Shown here: piece after piece, positions 33,764 through 39,742 of the stretch
Layout: each line of letters opens with the position of its first letter
Position numbering within the stretch: the stretch's first letter is position 1
From: Candidatus Saccharimonadota bacterium
Lineage (GTDB): Bacteria; Patescibacteriota; Saccharimonadia; Saccharimonadales; Saccharimonadaceae
DNA: 40,643 bases
Assembly (NCBI GenBank): GCA_027492975.1
Contig: JAPUDS010000030.1
Span: forward strand, 1 to 40,643
Direction of reading: 5' to 3'
Notes under the pieces: generated by a model
Databases searched by the model: none
Told to the model about the DNA's origin: nothing
The model's input: only the letters and a program-made list of their open reading frames with translations
Program-made: the position numbers and the translations under genes

Positions 33764-34174
33764 ATGAAAAAAATACTCGCCCTACCCGCTGTTTTCCTCG
33801 TCGCCTCCCTACTGACGGCGGTTTTTTCGTTTGCACAACCTGCCGCGGCAGCGACCTGCGGGACGGATTCTAACGGAAATCCCATAGAAACGTCGATAGA
33901 CTTCGGGAATGCCAGTTTCTGTAACGCCAAAGGTGCTAACCCTATCACCGCCATCCTCCTCTGGGCTATCGGCTTCCTCTCTATCGGTGTTGGTATAGCG
34001 GTCGTGATAGGAATAATCTTCGGCGGTATCACCTACGCTATGAGCGATGGCGACGAAGGCAAAGCGAAAGAGGGACGTGAAATCATCGTCAATGCTATCA
34101 TAGGATTGTTCCTGTTCATATTTTTGTGGGCGGCGGCGAATTTCTTAATGCCAGGAGGAGTATTTAACAAATGA
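33764..34174 (+). CDS. Pilin-like two-span membrane protein 1 (VirB2/TrbC-like)
   Basis: 136 residues. A signal peptide (KKILALPAVFLVASLLTAVF, cleavage near AAAA about 25-29) precedes a short exported loop with two Cys, then two spans (AILLWAIGFLSIGVGIAVVIG and IIVNAIIGLFLFIFLWAAANF) separated by GGITYAMSDGDEGKAKEGRE. This short, two-span, signal-bearing plan is that of VirB2/TrbC T4SS pilins. The frame extends to 33716 but the SD AAGAAGG sits before the ATG at 33764. The stop overlaps the next start in ATGA. It is more diverged from the other paralogues, with LW and FLW in its spans. Confidence 0.8.
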   Translation: MKKILALPAVFLVASLLTAVFSFAQPAAAATCGTDSNGNPIETSIDFGNASFCNAKGANPITAILLWAIGFLSIGVGIAVVIGIIFGGITYAMSDGDEGKAKEGREIIVNAIIGLFLFIFLWAAANFLMPGGVFNK

Positions 34175-34578
34175 TGAAGCGTCTCGTTGTATACACGTTG
34201 CTTGTTTCGGTGTTGTGTGCCGGGCTGTTTGCGCCGTCTGCGTATGCGGCGAAATGTCCGGACCAATCAATTCTTGGATTTCCGGCCTGGTTCCAGGGGT
34301 TGGAATGTGAAAAAGATACAGTCCAGATAACAGATATGAACCAGATCTGGATCATCGTTATGAACGTCGTCCAGTGGCTGATCATCGCCGGCGGATACGT
34401 GGCGTTGTACTTTATCGTCTGGAGCGGGTTCAAATACATCACAGCGGCCGGCGACCCGCAGAAGATCACCTCGGCGAAAAACGCTCTGACGAACGCTATC
34501 ATCGGGCTTATCATCGTTCTAGCGTCGGTGGCGATAGTACGGACGGTTCAGGCAAGTATAGGAGGAGTTATCACATGA
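34171..34578 (+). CDS. Pilin-like two-span membrane protein 2
   Basis: 135 residues with a signal peptide (VVYTLLVSVLCAGLFAPSAYAA, cleavage near 25), an exported segment with two Cys (KCPDQSILGFPAWFQGLECEK), and two spans (IWIIVMNVVQWLIIAGGYVAL and ALTNAIIGLIIVLASVAIV) around WSGFKYITAAGDPQKITSAK. AGGAGG 11-16 nt upstream serves the ATG at 34171 or 34174. It overlaps both neighbours through ATGA junctions, so genes 1-3 are translationally coupled. Confidence 0.8.
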   Translation: MMKRLVVYTLLVSVLCAGLFAPSAYAAKCPDQSILGFPAWFQGLECEKDTVQITDMNQIWIIVMNVVQWLIIAGGYVALYFIVWSGFKYITAAGDPQKITSAKNALTNAIIGLIIVLASVAIVRTVQASIGGVIT

Positions 34579-34868
34579 GTATATGGTCGCATTTACAGCT
34601 GTTAGCGGCAAAGGTTGACCCGCCGGACGGTATTTTCACACAAGATCTGAGTAACGACACGCTGAAAAATGTTTTTAACGTCGTCATGGCGCTCGCTGGC
34701 GCGGTCGCGGTCGCTTTCGTGGTGTTTGGCGGTATAAAATACACGCTGTCGCAAGGGGATGCGAACGATATCAAGCAGGCCAAAGACACTATACTATACG
34801 CGCTTATCGGCATAGTAGTTGTTGTTCTGGCGTTTGTACTGGTAAACTATGTTATAGGAAAGTTCTAA
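34575..34868 (+). CDS. Pilin-like two-span membrane protein 3 (short, no signal peptide)
   Basis: 97 residues. It begins MSIWSHLQLLAAKVDPPDG, without a hydrophobic signal, then has two spans (VVMALAGAVAVAFVVFGGI and TILYALIGIVVVVLAFVLVNY) around KYTLSQGDANDIKQAKD. The start at 34575 is fixed by AGGAGG and by the ATGA overlap with gene 2; a longer upstream frame from 34374 reads as the other strand's noise. Lacking a signal peptide, it may have a different membrane orientation or serve as a minor component. Confidence 0.8.
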   Translation: MSIWSHLQLLAAKVDPPDGIFTQDLSNDTLKNVFNVVMALAGAVAVAFVVFGGIKYTLSQGDANDIKQAKDTILYALIGIVVVVLAFVLVNYVIGKF

Positions 34869-35263
34869 TGCATATGAAGAAAGTTTCGCTTTTCGTCTTC
34901 TCGACCATCGCTGCCTTTACTATGCTGCTCGCTCCCGCGACGGTATATGCCGCTAACCCGGTAGATGTATTTACCCAGTCGTGCAAAACAAACCCTGACG
35001 GTGTCGGCTGTAGCGGCGGCAAGCCAGCAACGGGCGACGGGCTGTTTGGTATCATCAAAAATGTTATCCAGGTACTGCTGATCATCGGCGGGATTATCGC
35101 TGTTGTTATGATCATTCTCGGCGGTATTCGCTATACGACCAGCAACGGCGAGCAGGCGCATGTCAAACAAGCAAAAGACACCATACTCTACGCTATAGTC
35201 GGACTGGTTGTCTCTATCGCCGCGTTCGCTATCGTAACCTGGGTACTTGGAAATATAACATAA
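34868..35263 (+). CDS. Pilin-like two-span membrane protein 4
   Basis: 131 residues with a signal peptide (VSLFVFSTIAAFTMLLAPATVYA, cleavage near 28), an exported loop with two Cys (QSCKTNPDGVGCSGG), and spans IQVLLIIGGIIAVVMIILGG and ILYAIVGLVVSIAAFAIVTW around IRYTTSNGEQAHVKQAKDT. The start at 34868 (or the ATG two codons on) shares one base with the previous stop (TAATG). The core motif GGIRYxTSNG..VKxAKDTILY is nearly identical to gene 5. Confidence 0.82.
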   Translation: MHMKKVSLFVFSTIAAFTMLLAPATVYAANPVDVFTQSCKTNPDGVGCSGGKPATGDGLFGIIKNVIQVLLIIGGIIAVVMIILGGIRYTTSNGEQAHVKQAKDTILYAIVGLVVSIAAFAIVTWVLGNIT

Positions 35264-35264
35264 T

Positions 35265-35654
35265 ATGGGGGTTCCTCAAGTGGTAAAGAACATCATACAA
35301 AAAACATTCGTCGCGCTCATGCTGGTCCTTGGTTTTGCGGTGCTAGCTACACCAGTAACGGTGTCGGCTGTTGACACGACCCAGGTGGAAAACGGTATAA
35401 ACGCGGTTGGCGGTGGCGGCACTACGGGCGATGACTTGCCGAAACTTATCCAGAACATCATAAATATCCTGCTCTTTATCGCTGGTGCGGTCGCGGTGGT
35501 GATGATAATCCTTGGCGGTATCCGCTATATAACGAGCAACGGCGACCAAGCTCAGGTGAAGGCGGCCAAAGACACGATACTATACTCGGTGGTTGGTCTT
35601 GTCGTTGCTATCCTCGCCTTTTCTATCGTGAATTTTGTTGTTTCTAAACTGTAA
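35265..35654 (+). CDS. Pilin-like two-span membrane protein 5
   Basis: 129 residues. The N-terminus (MGVPQVVKNIIQKTFVALML) continues into a signal span ending near VSAVD. A Gly-rich loop (GGGGTTGDD) with no Cys follows, then spans NIINILLFIAGAVAVVMIIL and TILYSVVGLVVAILAFSIVN around GGIRYITSNGDQAQVKAAKD. It starts 1 bp after gene 4's stop with no good SD, so reinitiation is likely. Its loop is the shortest of the set with a signal peptide. Confidence 0.8.
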   Translation: MGVPQVVKNIIQKTFVALMLVLGFAVLATPVTVSAVDTTQVENGINAVGGGGTTGDDLPKLIQNIINILLFIAGAVAVVMIILGGIRYITSNGDQAQVKAAKDTILYSVVGLVVAILAFSIVNFVVSKL

Positions 35655-35657
35655 GTC

Positions 35658-35666
35658 TGCTATAAA
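35658..35666 (+). promoter_or_regulatory. Extended -10 promoter before pilin-like gene 6
   Basis: TGCTATAAA lies 39 nt before the ATG at 35706 in the 51-bp gap after gene 5. Together with the SD AAGGAGAA it suggests gene 6 can be transcribed separately. Confidence 0.5.
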
Positions 35667-35705
35667 TAGAGTCATATCATAAGCAAATAGGTAAAATAAG
35701 GAGAA

Positions 35706-36116
35706 ATGATGAAGTCACTAGTAAAGAAAATTAGCACAAGCCTGCTGCTCATCTCAGCACTTACTCTCGGGCTGAGCTTTGTTGCCCCTTCGGTGGTACA
35801 CGCAGTTGATTGTAGTACGAGTGAACTGAGTATCCAAAGCGGTGCGAACTGCGCCCAGGGTAACAACACACCGACAAATCTCTTCGACGGCGATAACAGT
35901 ATATTCAAAACCGTCGTCAACATTCTCCTGTTTCTCGTCGGTGCAGTCGCCGTTATCATGCTGATCTACGGCGGTATCCGCTACGTAACAAGTGGCGGCG
36001 CTCAAGATCAAGTAACAGCGGCGAAAAACACTATCATGTACGCTATCATTGGCATCGTTGTCGCTATCCTCGCCTTTGCTGTCGTGAACTTCGTGGTGAG
36101 CGGGTTGTCGACTTAA
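35706..36116 (+). CDS. Pilin-like two-span membrane protein 6
   Basis: 136 residues. A signal peptide (KKISTSLLLISALTLGLSFV, cleavage near VHAVD), an exported part with two Cys (VDCSTSELSIQSGANCAQGN), then spans TVVNILLFLVGAVAVIMLIY and TIMYAIIGIVVAILAFAVVN around GGIRYVTSGGAQDQVTAAKN. The SD AAGGAG is 8 nt ahead of the ATG. The Cys pattern and core match gene 7 closely, so the two are recent duplicates. A terminator hairpin follows 21 bp after its stop. Confidence 0.82.
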   Translation: MMKSLVKKISTSLLLISALTLGLSFVAPSVVHAVDCSTSELSIQSGANCAQGNNTPTNLFDGDNSIFKTVVNILLFLVGAVAVIMLIYGGIRYVTSGGAQDQVTAAKNTIMYAIIGIVVAILAFAVVNFVVSGLST

Positions 36117-36137
36117 CAGGATATTTCGCACTTCATG

Positions 36138-36170
36138 CGGCTCCGTATGTATGCGGAGCCGTTTTGGTTT
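36138..36170 (+). terminator. Rho-independent terminator after pilin-like gene 6
   Basis: CGGCTCCG (36138-36145) pairs perfectly with CGGAGCCG (36154-36161) over an 8-nt loop, followed by TTTTGGTTTT. It closes the cluster of genes 1-6. Confidence 0.85.
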
Positions 36171-36181
36171 TACTTTAAGAC

Positions 36182-36304
36182 CTGAGTCCTGAAAACCTCC
36201 CCCGACTCCGCATTTTTTGCACCTGCAAAAAGCTGAGATAAGATAGAAAATCATAGTTGGCGATTTGGCGAATGCGGGGAGCGGGGAGTGTTTTCGGGGC
36301 TCAG
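36182..36304. repeat. Long imperfect inverted repeat between pilin-like genes 6 and 7
   Basis: Arms of about 33 bp (36182-36214 and 36271-36304) are inverted and imperfect; both share CTGAG, GAAAAC, CTCCCC and CGCATT blocks in order. A smaller inverted repeat TTTTTGC/GCAAAAA (36214-36231) lies inside. The 234-bp gap 36117-36350 holds no gene besides these and a terminator and promoter. Confidence 0.75.
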
Positions 36305-36315
36305 ACATCAGGGAC

Positions 36316-36344
36316 TTGACCGCAAATATAAGATGCAGTATAAT
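36316..36344 (+). promoter_or_regulatory. Near-consensus promoter of pilin-like gene 7
   Basis: TTGACC (36316-36321), exactly 17 bp, TATAAT (36339-36344). The ATG at 36351 begins 6 nt later, so the mRNA should start at the A of the start codon. There is no SD. Confidence 0.8.
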
Positions 36345-36350
36345 AAAAGA

Positions 36351-36791
36351 ATGATATTTGCAAACATGCTTCATACCATAAAACGGTTTGTGACTCATCG
36401 TGTCGTCTTCGCGGTGGCGTTTTTGCTGTTCGCAGCAGTGGCGAGTACCATCTTTGGTGAAGCTACCGCAGCGGCGGTCTGTGATATGAATAATTTGTCT
36501 ATTTCCGCCGGTGCCGACTGTGCTCGCGGCAATGGTCAGCCGACGCAGCTCGTCGGAGACGGTGGAATTTTTAACCGTATCACGAGTATCCTGCTGTTTG
36601 TTGTCGGTGCGGTTGCCGTTATCATGCTGATCTTTGGTGGCATCCGGTACATCGTTTCAGGCGGCGACCAGGCGAACGTAACGGCGGCAAAAAATACGAT
36701 TTTATATGCGATCATCGGTATCGTTGTGGCGTTGCTTGCCTATGCAGCCGTCAAGTTCGTGACAACTTCCCTGCTCGCGGGCATGTCGTAG
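36351..36791 (+). CDS. Pilin-like two-span membrane protein 7
   Basis: 146 residues. A signal region (VVFAVAFLLFAAVASTIFG, cleavage near AAA about 38-40), an exported segment with two Cys (VCDMNNLSISAGADCARGN), and spans ITSILLFVVGAVAVIMLIFG and TILYAIIGIVVALLAYAAVK around GGIRYIVSGGDQANVTAAKN. I start at 36351 because the promoter places transcription there; ATGs at 36333 (upstream of the predicted transcript) and 36366 are alternatives. It is closest to gene 6 but lies behind its own terminator-separated, leaderless promoter. Confidence 0.82.
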   Translation: MIFANMLHTIKRFVTHRVVFAVAFLLFAAVASTIFGEATAAAVCDMNNLSISAGADCARGNGQPTQLVGDGGIFNRITSILLFVVGAVAVIMLIFGGIRYIVSGGDQANVTAAKNTILYAIIGIVVALLAYAAVKFVTTSLLAGMS

Positions 36792-36800
36792 AGAGGATTA

Positions 36801-36857
36801 GCCGACAGCAAGTACAAGTGTCGGTATATACAAAACCGGTAGCGATTTTCTGTCGGC
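36801..36857. repeat. Overlapping competing hairpins
   Basis: GCCGACAG (36801-36808) can pair with CTGTCGGC (36850-36857), or CCGACA (36802-36807) with TGTCGG (36819-36824). The first competes with the terminator stem at 36836-36863, so alternative folds are possible between the pilin-like gene 7 end and hsp20. Confidence 0.65.
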
Positions 36858-36863
36858 TACCGG
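36831..36863 (-). terminator. Terminator of the hsp20 gene (minus strand)
   Basis: On the minus strand CCGGTAGC and GCTACCGG (36863-36856 and 36843-36836) form an 8-bp stem followed by TTTTG, 24 bp after the hsp20 stop. Confidence 0.7.
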
Positions 36864-36886
36864 CTGTATGCTGTTGTCTTTTCTGA

Positions 36887-37357
36887 CTACATGATCTCGA
36901 TCTTGCGAGCCTGCTCCTGCTTGACTTTTGTAAAGCCGATAGTGAGTACGCCGTCTTTTAGGACCGCTTCGACTTCGTCTTCCTTAACAGGTACTGGGAG
37001 TGCAAGCGTGCGGCTAAATTCGCCCCAGTAGCATTCTTGCATGTGCCACTGTGCTGCGTCAGCGTCATCGCCACTCGAAAGTGTGCCAGATATAGTCAAG
37101 ATGCCGTCAGAGATGCTAACATCCAGGTCAGATTTGTTTACACCCGCGGTGCGAGCTTTTACGACCAATTTATCTTGCGTTTCGTATACGTCAACAGCAA
37201 GCTGACCGGGCATCGGCTCTTCCTCTTCCCAGCTCTCTTCGGTTGTCATAACTACGGCGCCGGTGTCGTCGGCTACAGCCGTGTCATCCGTCAAAAATGC
37301 TGCCGCAAGCTCATCTTCCATGAGCAGGTCGTCGTTTTGCTTTTGTCCTCGTGCCAT
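36887..37357 (-). CDS. hsp20: Hsp20/alpha-crystallin small heat-shock protein
   Basis: 156 residues. The first 50 are acidic and disordered-looking, then an alpha-crystallin domain: LAVDVYETQDKLVVKARTAG, DLDVSISDGILTISGT, FSRTLALPVPV and DGVLTIGFTK. The usual C-terminal I-x-I anchor is only approximated by KIEIM. It is an ATP-independent holdase. An SD (GGAGG) lies about 5 nt upstream and TATAAT at 37396-37391, giving a leadered mRNA. It is divergent from comFC. Confidence 0.92.
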   Translation of the reverse strand: MARGQKQNDDLLMEDELAAAFLTDDTAVADDTGAVVMTTEESWEEEEPMPGQLAVDVYETQDKLVVKARTAGVNKSDLDVSISDGILTISGTLSSGDDADAAQWHMQECYWGEFSRTLALPVPVKEDEVEAVLKDGVLTIGFTKVKQEQARKIEIM

Positions 37358-37390
37358 AATTCCTCCACTTCATCAGTAATCGACACCCTA

Positions 37391-37396
37391 ATTATA
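37391..37396 (-). promoter_or_regulatory. -10 element of hsp20
   Basis: TATAAT on the minus strand, 33 nt before the ATG at 37357. No clear -35, and no CIRCE-type inverted repeat is visible around it. Confidence 0.5.
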
Positions 37397-37429
37397 TCCG
37401 AAATTGTCGAAAAGCTGCAATAATATGGG

Positions 37430-38119
37430 ATGGAATACGTAAAAACTACAATGATTGACAAGCTTTTGAACGTTCTCGCACCCCACCGCTGTAGCTCTTG
37501 CGGCGAAATTGGGACCATTTTTTGTGAAAGTTGTAAATACGACATCATATCGGAACAATTCTCAGGTTGTATTGTGTGTCGGCGGCCCTGCGGGCAGCGC
37601 GGGCTGTGTACTACATGTGCCCGTTCGACCGGCATAACTCAGGCATGGTGTGTCGGCGAACGGCGTGATGGGCTGTTGCGACTCATAGACACATACAAGT
37701 TTTCGAGTAGTCGGGCGGCTTCGATGATCTGTGCCGAACTATTGGACGGTGTTGTCGCGCAGCTCCCGTCTGGTGTTGCGGTGACTGGCATCCCGTCGGC
37801 TCCTGGGACTATACGAATCAGAGGGTTTGATCATATGAGGCGGATTACTGATCTGTTTGCGAAAAAACGTGGATTATCTGTCGTGCAGCCGCTTGCGCGA
37901 GTATCTCCGGTAACGCTGCATTTTCTGCCGCGCCAGGAGCGGGTTCGGCTCGGGCCTTCCCTCTTCCGGCTCTCGGGCGAGCTTGTACCCGAGAAAGTTT
38001 TACTGCTGGATGATATCGTTACGACCGGCACGACGCTGACCGCCGCGGTGCGGTTGCTCAAAAACGCCGGTGCGAAAGAAGTATATGTTGCCGTTCTCGC
38101 CCGGCAGCCGGAGAAATAA
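37430..38119 (+). CDS. comFC: ComFC-family phosphoribosyltransferase-like protein
   Basis: 229 residues with the ComF plan: an N-terminal four-Cys zinc site (CSSCG and CESCK near 20-35) plus a second group (CIVCRRPCGQRGLCTTC), then a phosphoribosyltransferase-type fold with the PRPP-binding motif VLLLDDIVTTGTTL near the C-terminus. ComFC is needed for natural transformation in several bacteria, helping move incoming single-stranded DNA. The ATG at 37430 follows TAATAT closely and has no SD; the ATG at 37451 is an alternative. Its nearness to the T4SS-like and pilin-like genes hints at DNA uptake, but the family is also found without competence. Confidence 0.88.
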   Translation: MEYVKTTMIDKLLNVLAPHRCSSCGEIGTIFCESCKYDIISEQFSGCIVCRRPCGQRGLCTTCARSTGITQAWCVGERRDGLLRLIDTYKFSSSRAASMICAELLDGVVAQLPSGVAVTGIPSAPGTIRIRGFDHMRRITDLFAKKRGLSVVQPLARVSPVTLHFLPRQERVRLGPSLFRLSGELVPEKVLLLDDIVTTGTTLTAAVRLLKNAGAKEVYVAVLARQPEK

Positions 38120-38142
38120 CAGAGAACCAACCGCTCTCTTTC

Positions 38143-38190
38143 AATAGAAATACACCTCTAGCCATTCGGCATGAGGTGCATTTCTATTTT
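38143..38190 (+). terminator. Terminator after comFC
   Basis: AATAGAAATACACCTC (38143-38158) pairs with GAGGTGCATTTCTATT (38173-38188) with one mismatch over a 14-nt loop, followed by TTTTC. Confidence 0.8.
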
Positions 38191-38212
38191 CTAGTGTATC
38201 GTAGATAGAAGA

Positions 38213-38236
38213 CAAAAACCCATCTCATGATGGGTT
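38213..38236 (-). terminator. Terminator of tRNA-Ser(GCT), minus strand
   Basis: On the minus strand AACCCATC and GATGGGTT (38236-38217) form a perfect 8-bp stem with a 4-nt loop, followed by TTTG; it is 10 nt after the tRNA 3' end. Confidence 0.75.
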
Positions 38237-38245
38237 CTTCTCTTC

Positions 38246-38338
38246 TGGCGGAGGAGGGGAGATTCGAACTCCCGCACCAGATCTCTCCAGTCTAACGATT
38301 TAGCAAACCGTCCCCTTCAGCCACTTGGGTACTCCTCC
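38246..38338 (-). tRNA. tRNA-Ser (anticodon GCT)
   Basis: The acceptor arms GGAGGAG and CTCCTCC pair, with discriminator G and encoded CCA. The anticodon loop TTGCTAA gives GCT (reads AGC/AGU), and the T-arm carries GTTCGAATC. A long variable arm (about 93 nt in all) marks it as a class II tRNA. TATACT on the minus strand (38426-38421) may be its -10. Confidence 0.95.
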
Positions 38339-38353
38339 TCGTCGGCGCTTGCT

Positions 38354-38446
38354 TCAAGTTTTCGTTTCCAAAACAAGTTTGAAAACTGTCACTTTCGGCA
38401 GCCCCTCCTCTTCGATGCTCAGTATAGCCTTCGGCGTACTTCGCAT
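38354..38446 (-). CDS. Possible 30-codon small ORF between two tRNA-Ser genes
   Basis: An ATG at 38446 opens a frame reading MRSTPKAILSIEEEGLPKVT, then VFKLVLETKT, then TGA. The composition (hydrophobic-acidic alternation, few rare residues) looks more protein-like than typical random sequence, but there is no clear SD. It may be a remnant of a gene. The rest of 38339-38483 shows only a candidate -10. Confidence 0.25.
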   Translation of the reverse strand: MRSTPKAILSIEEEGLPKVTVFKLVLETKT

Positions 38447-38483
38447 CGGAAAATCGCAAATCGCTTCACGATTGTAGCACATT

Positions 38484-38571
38484 TGGCGGAGAGGGCGAGA
38501 TTCGAACTCGCGGTGAGTTGCCCCACGCTTGTTTTCAAGACAAGTACCATCAACCACTCGGTCACCTCTCC
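38484..38571 (-). tRNA. tRNA-Ser (anticodon TGA)
   Basis: Acceptor GGAGAGG/CCTCTCC, encoded CCA, long variable arm, and anticodon loop CTTGAAA giving TGA (reads UCA, UCG). T-arm GTTCGAATC is present. Upstream on the minus strand TGTTAAAAT (38591-38583) is a candidate extended -10. Confidence 0.95.
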
Positions 38572-38643
38572 GTAACACATCTATTTTAACAGAGAGTTAC
38601 CGCGAGAGTAAGTCGTTCATCTATTTTTCACTTATTTCGCTAA

Positions 38644-38652
38644 TGGTATAAT
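38644..38652 (+). promoter_or_regulatory. Extended -10 promoter of the 217-aa gene
   Basis: TGGTATAAT ends 6 nt before the ATG at 38659, with TTTTCA 16 bp upstream of the hexamer. No SD; the mRNA is probably leaderless. Confidence 0.65.
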
Positions 38653-38658
38653 CAAACT

Positions 38659-39312
38659 ATGGATCAGCAACCAGAACAATCCCAACAACCTGCGCAACCG
38701 CAGCCGCCTGAGCTGCCTGTTGTCCCGGTTATTCCGTCCATCCCTGAAGCACCGGCACAGCCCGTGCAGGCACAACCCTTGCCGCCTACACCAGTAGAGG
38801 TTTCAGAGGAACCGCCCCTTGAATCCGAGCCGACAGGTAGGCCGCAGCCGACTGGCGAGACGCTTGAGTGGCAGGCTTCCGAATACGTCGAACACGAAAA
38901 ATCCGCCAAATGGTTTATCGTCCTCGCGCTCGTGACGCTTGTTCTTGTTGCGCTTGCGATATTTCTCATGAAAAATTACACGTTTGCTCTGTTGCTCGTT
39001 GTGATGGCGGTTGCTATCGCACTATGGGCGAAGCGTCCGGCTACGGAAATGCGCTACCGACTCGACACAGCGGGTGTTTGGGTAAATGATAAATTTTTCG
39101 CGCTACATGATTTTCGTCACTTCGGGGTGTTGCAAGACGGTGGAATTTACGCTGTTACACTTGTGCCAAATAAGCGATTTGCACCAGGAGTAACAGTGTA
39201 TTTTCCTCATGATCTCGGCGAACAAATCGTCGATATGCTCGGGGCGTCTCTTCCTATGGAAGAAATTCAGCCTGACTGGATAGATAAACTGACCCGCCGG
39301 CTCAATTTTTAG
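38659..39312 (+). CDS. Proline-rich N-terminus two-span membrane protein (unknown)
   Basis: 217 residues. The first 60 are a Pro/Gln/Glu-rich cytoplasmic tract, then WQASEYVEHEKSAKWF before two tandem spans (IVLALVTLVLVALAIFLM and ALLLVVMAVAIALWA), then a soluble C-terminal region (about 125-217) with strands such as YRLDTAGVWVNDKFFALHDF and VTVYFPHDLGEQIVDML. The C-terminal domain resembles the PH-like domains seen after paired spans in other bacterial proteins; I cannot name a family. It is monocistronic between a tRNA-Ser and tRNA-Arg. Confidence 0.75.
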   Translation: MDQQPEQSQQPAQPQPPELPVVPVIPSIPEAPAQPVQAQPLPPTPVEVSEEPPLESEPTGRPQPTGETLEWQASEYVEHEKSAKWFIVLALVTLVLVALAIFLMKNYTFALLLVVMAVAIALWAKRPATEMRYRLDTAGVWVNDKFFALHDFRHFGVLQDGGIYAVTLVPNKRFAPGVTVYFPHDLGEQIVDMLGASLPMEEIQPDWIDKLTRRLNF

Positions 39313-39324
39313 CTCTCGGCACTG

Positions 39325-39353
39325 TTGCCTACCCCTGGGAAATGTGCTACACT
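39325..39353 (+). promoter_or_regulatory. tRNA-Arg promoter
   Basis: TTGCCT (39325-39330), a 17-bp spacer and TACACT (39348-39353), preceded by TGC as an extended -10 element. Confidence 0.65.
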
Positions 39354-39390
39354 AGCTCCTGTTTCCGCATGCATTGTGGTCACGTATTGT

Positions 39391-39467
39391 GCACCCGTAG
39401 CTCAGCTGGATAGAGCGTCGGCTTGCGGAGCCGAAGGTCGTGTGTTCGAATCACGCCGGGTGTACCA
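39391..39467 (+). tRNA. tRNA-Arg (anticodon GCG)
   Basis: Acceptor GCACCCG pairs with CGGGTGT, the CCA is encoded, the D-arm has AGCTCAGCTGGATAGAGC and the anticodon loop TTGCGGA gives GCG (reads CGC/CGU). 77 nt. Confidence 0.96.
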
Positions 39468-39472
39468 AGTAG

Positions 39473-39499
39473 AAAAGGTTAGCTTGTCTAGCCTTTTTT
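39473..39499 (+). terminator. Terminator of tRNA-Arg
   Basis: AAAAGGTTAG pairs with CTAGCCTTTT (one G-U pair) over a 5-nt loop and runs into TTTTTT. Pairing can extend outward into the tRNA CCA. Confidence 0.9.
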
Positions 39500-39527
39500 A
39501 CTTGGTCTATTTCGATGTGATTTGGGC

Positions 39528-39657
39528 ACACGACAGGGATTTTCCGAAGGAAAATACCGTAGTCGTGTTGTTCGGCGTAGCGCAGTGCGGCGAGAAAAGC
39601 ACCGAAGGTATTTTTCTCGCAAACAAGCGGAGGAGCGCAGGCGAAGCCGGAGCGATA
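39528..39657. repeat. Block of nested GAA-loop hairpins and a GC-rich repeat unit
   Basis: ACACGAC/GTCGTGT (39528-39534 and 39562-39568) enclose ATTTTCC-GAA-GGAAAAT (39539-39555). A second hairpin GCGAGAAAA/TTTTCTCGC (39590-39620) contains ACC-GAA-GGT. Then GCGGAGGAGCG (39627-39637) and CCGGAGCGATA (39647-39657) recur inverted at 40412-40445. No gene is seen in 39500-39697; a structured RNA or repetitive element is possible. Confidence 0.7.
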
Positions 39658-39697
39658 TCACGCCAGTATTCTAGTCACAAACCCTTTAAAGATGAGA

Positions 39698-39737
39698 CCT
39701 CACACACGGAAGCGTTTTATCGCTTCCGTGTGTGAGG
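39698..39737 (-). terminator. Perfect 17-bp hairpin after the small membrane protein gene
   Basis: CCTCACACACGGAAGCG (39698-39714) and its reverse complement (39721-39737) flank a 6-nt loop. It starts 5 bp after the stop at 39743. The minus strand then reads TCTCATCTTT, a weak T-rich tail, so it is probably the gene's terminator. Confidence 0.65.
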
Positions 39738-39742
39738 CATTG

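Noticed and set aside
34374-34574. Longer 5' extension of pilin-like gene 3
   Set aside because: The frame overlaps gene 2 out of frame and reads Arg/His-rich; the ATGA overlap with an SD at 34575 is the better start.
39325-39735. 136-residue plus-strand frame over tRNA-Arg
   Set aside because: It reads through the tRNA, its terminator and hairpins, so it is a by-product of those structures.
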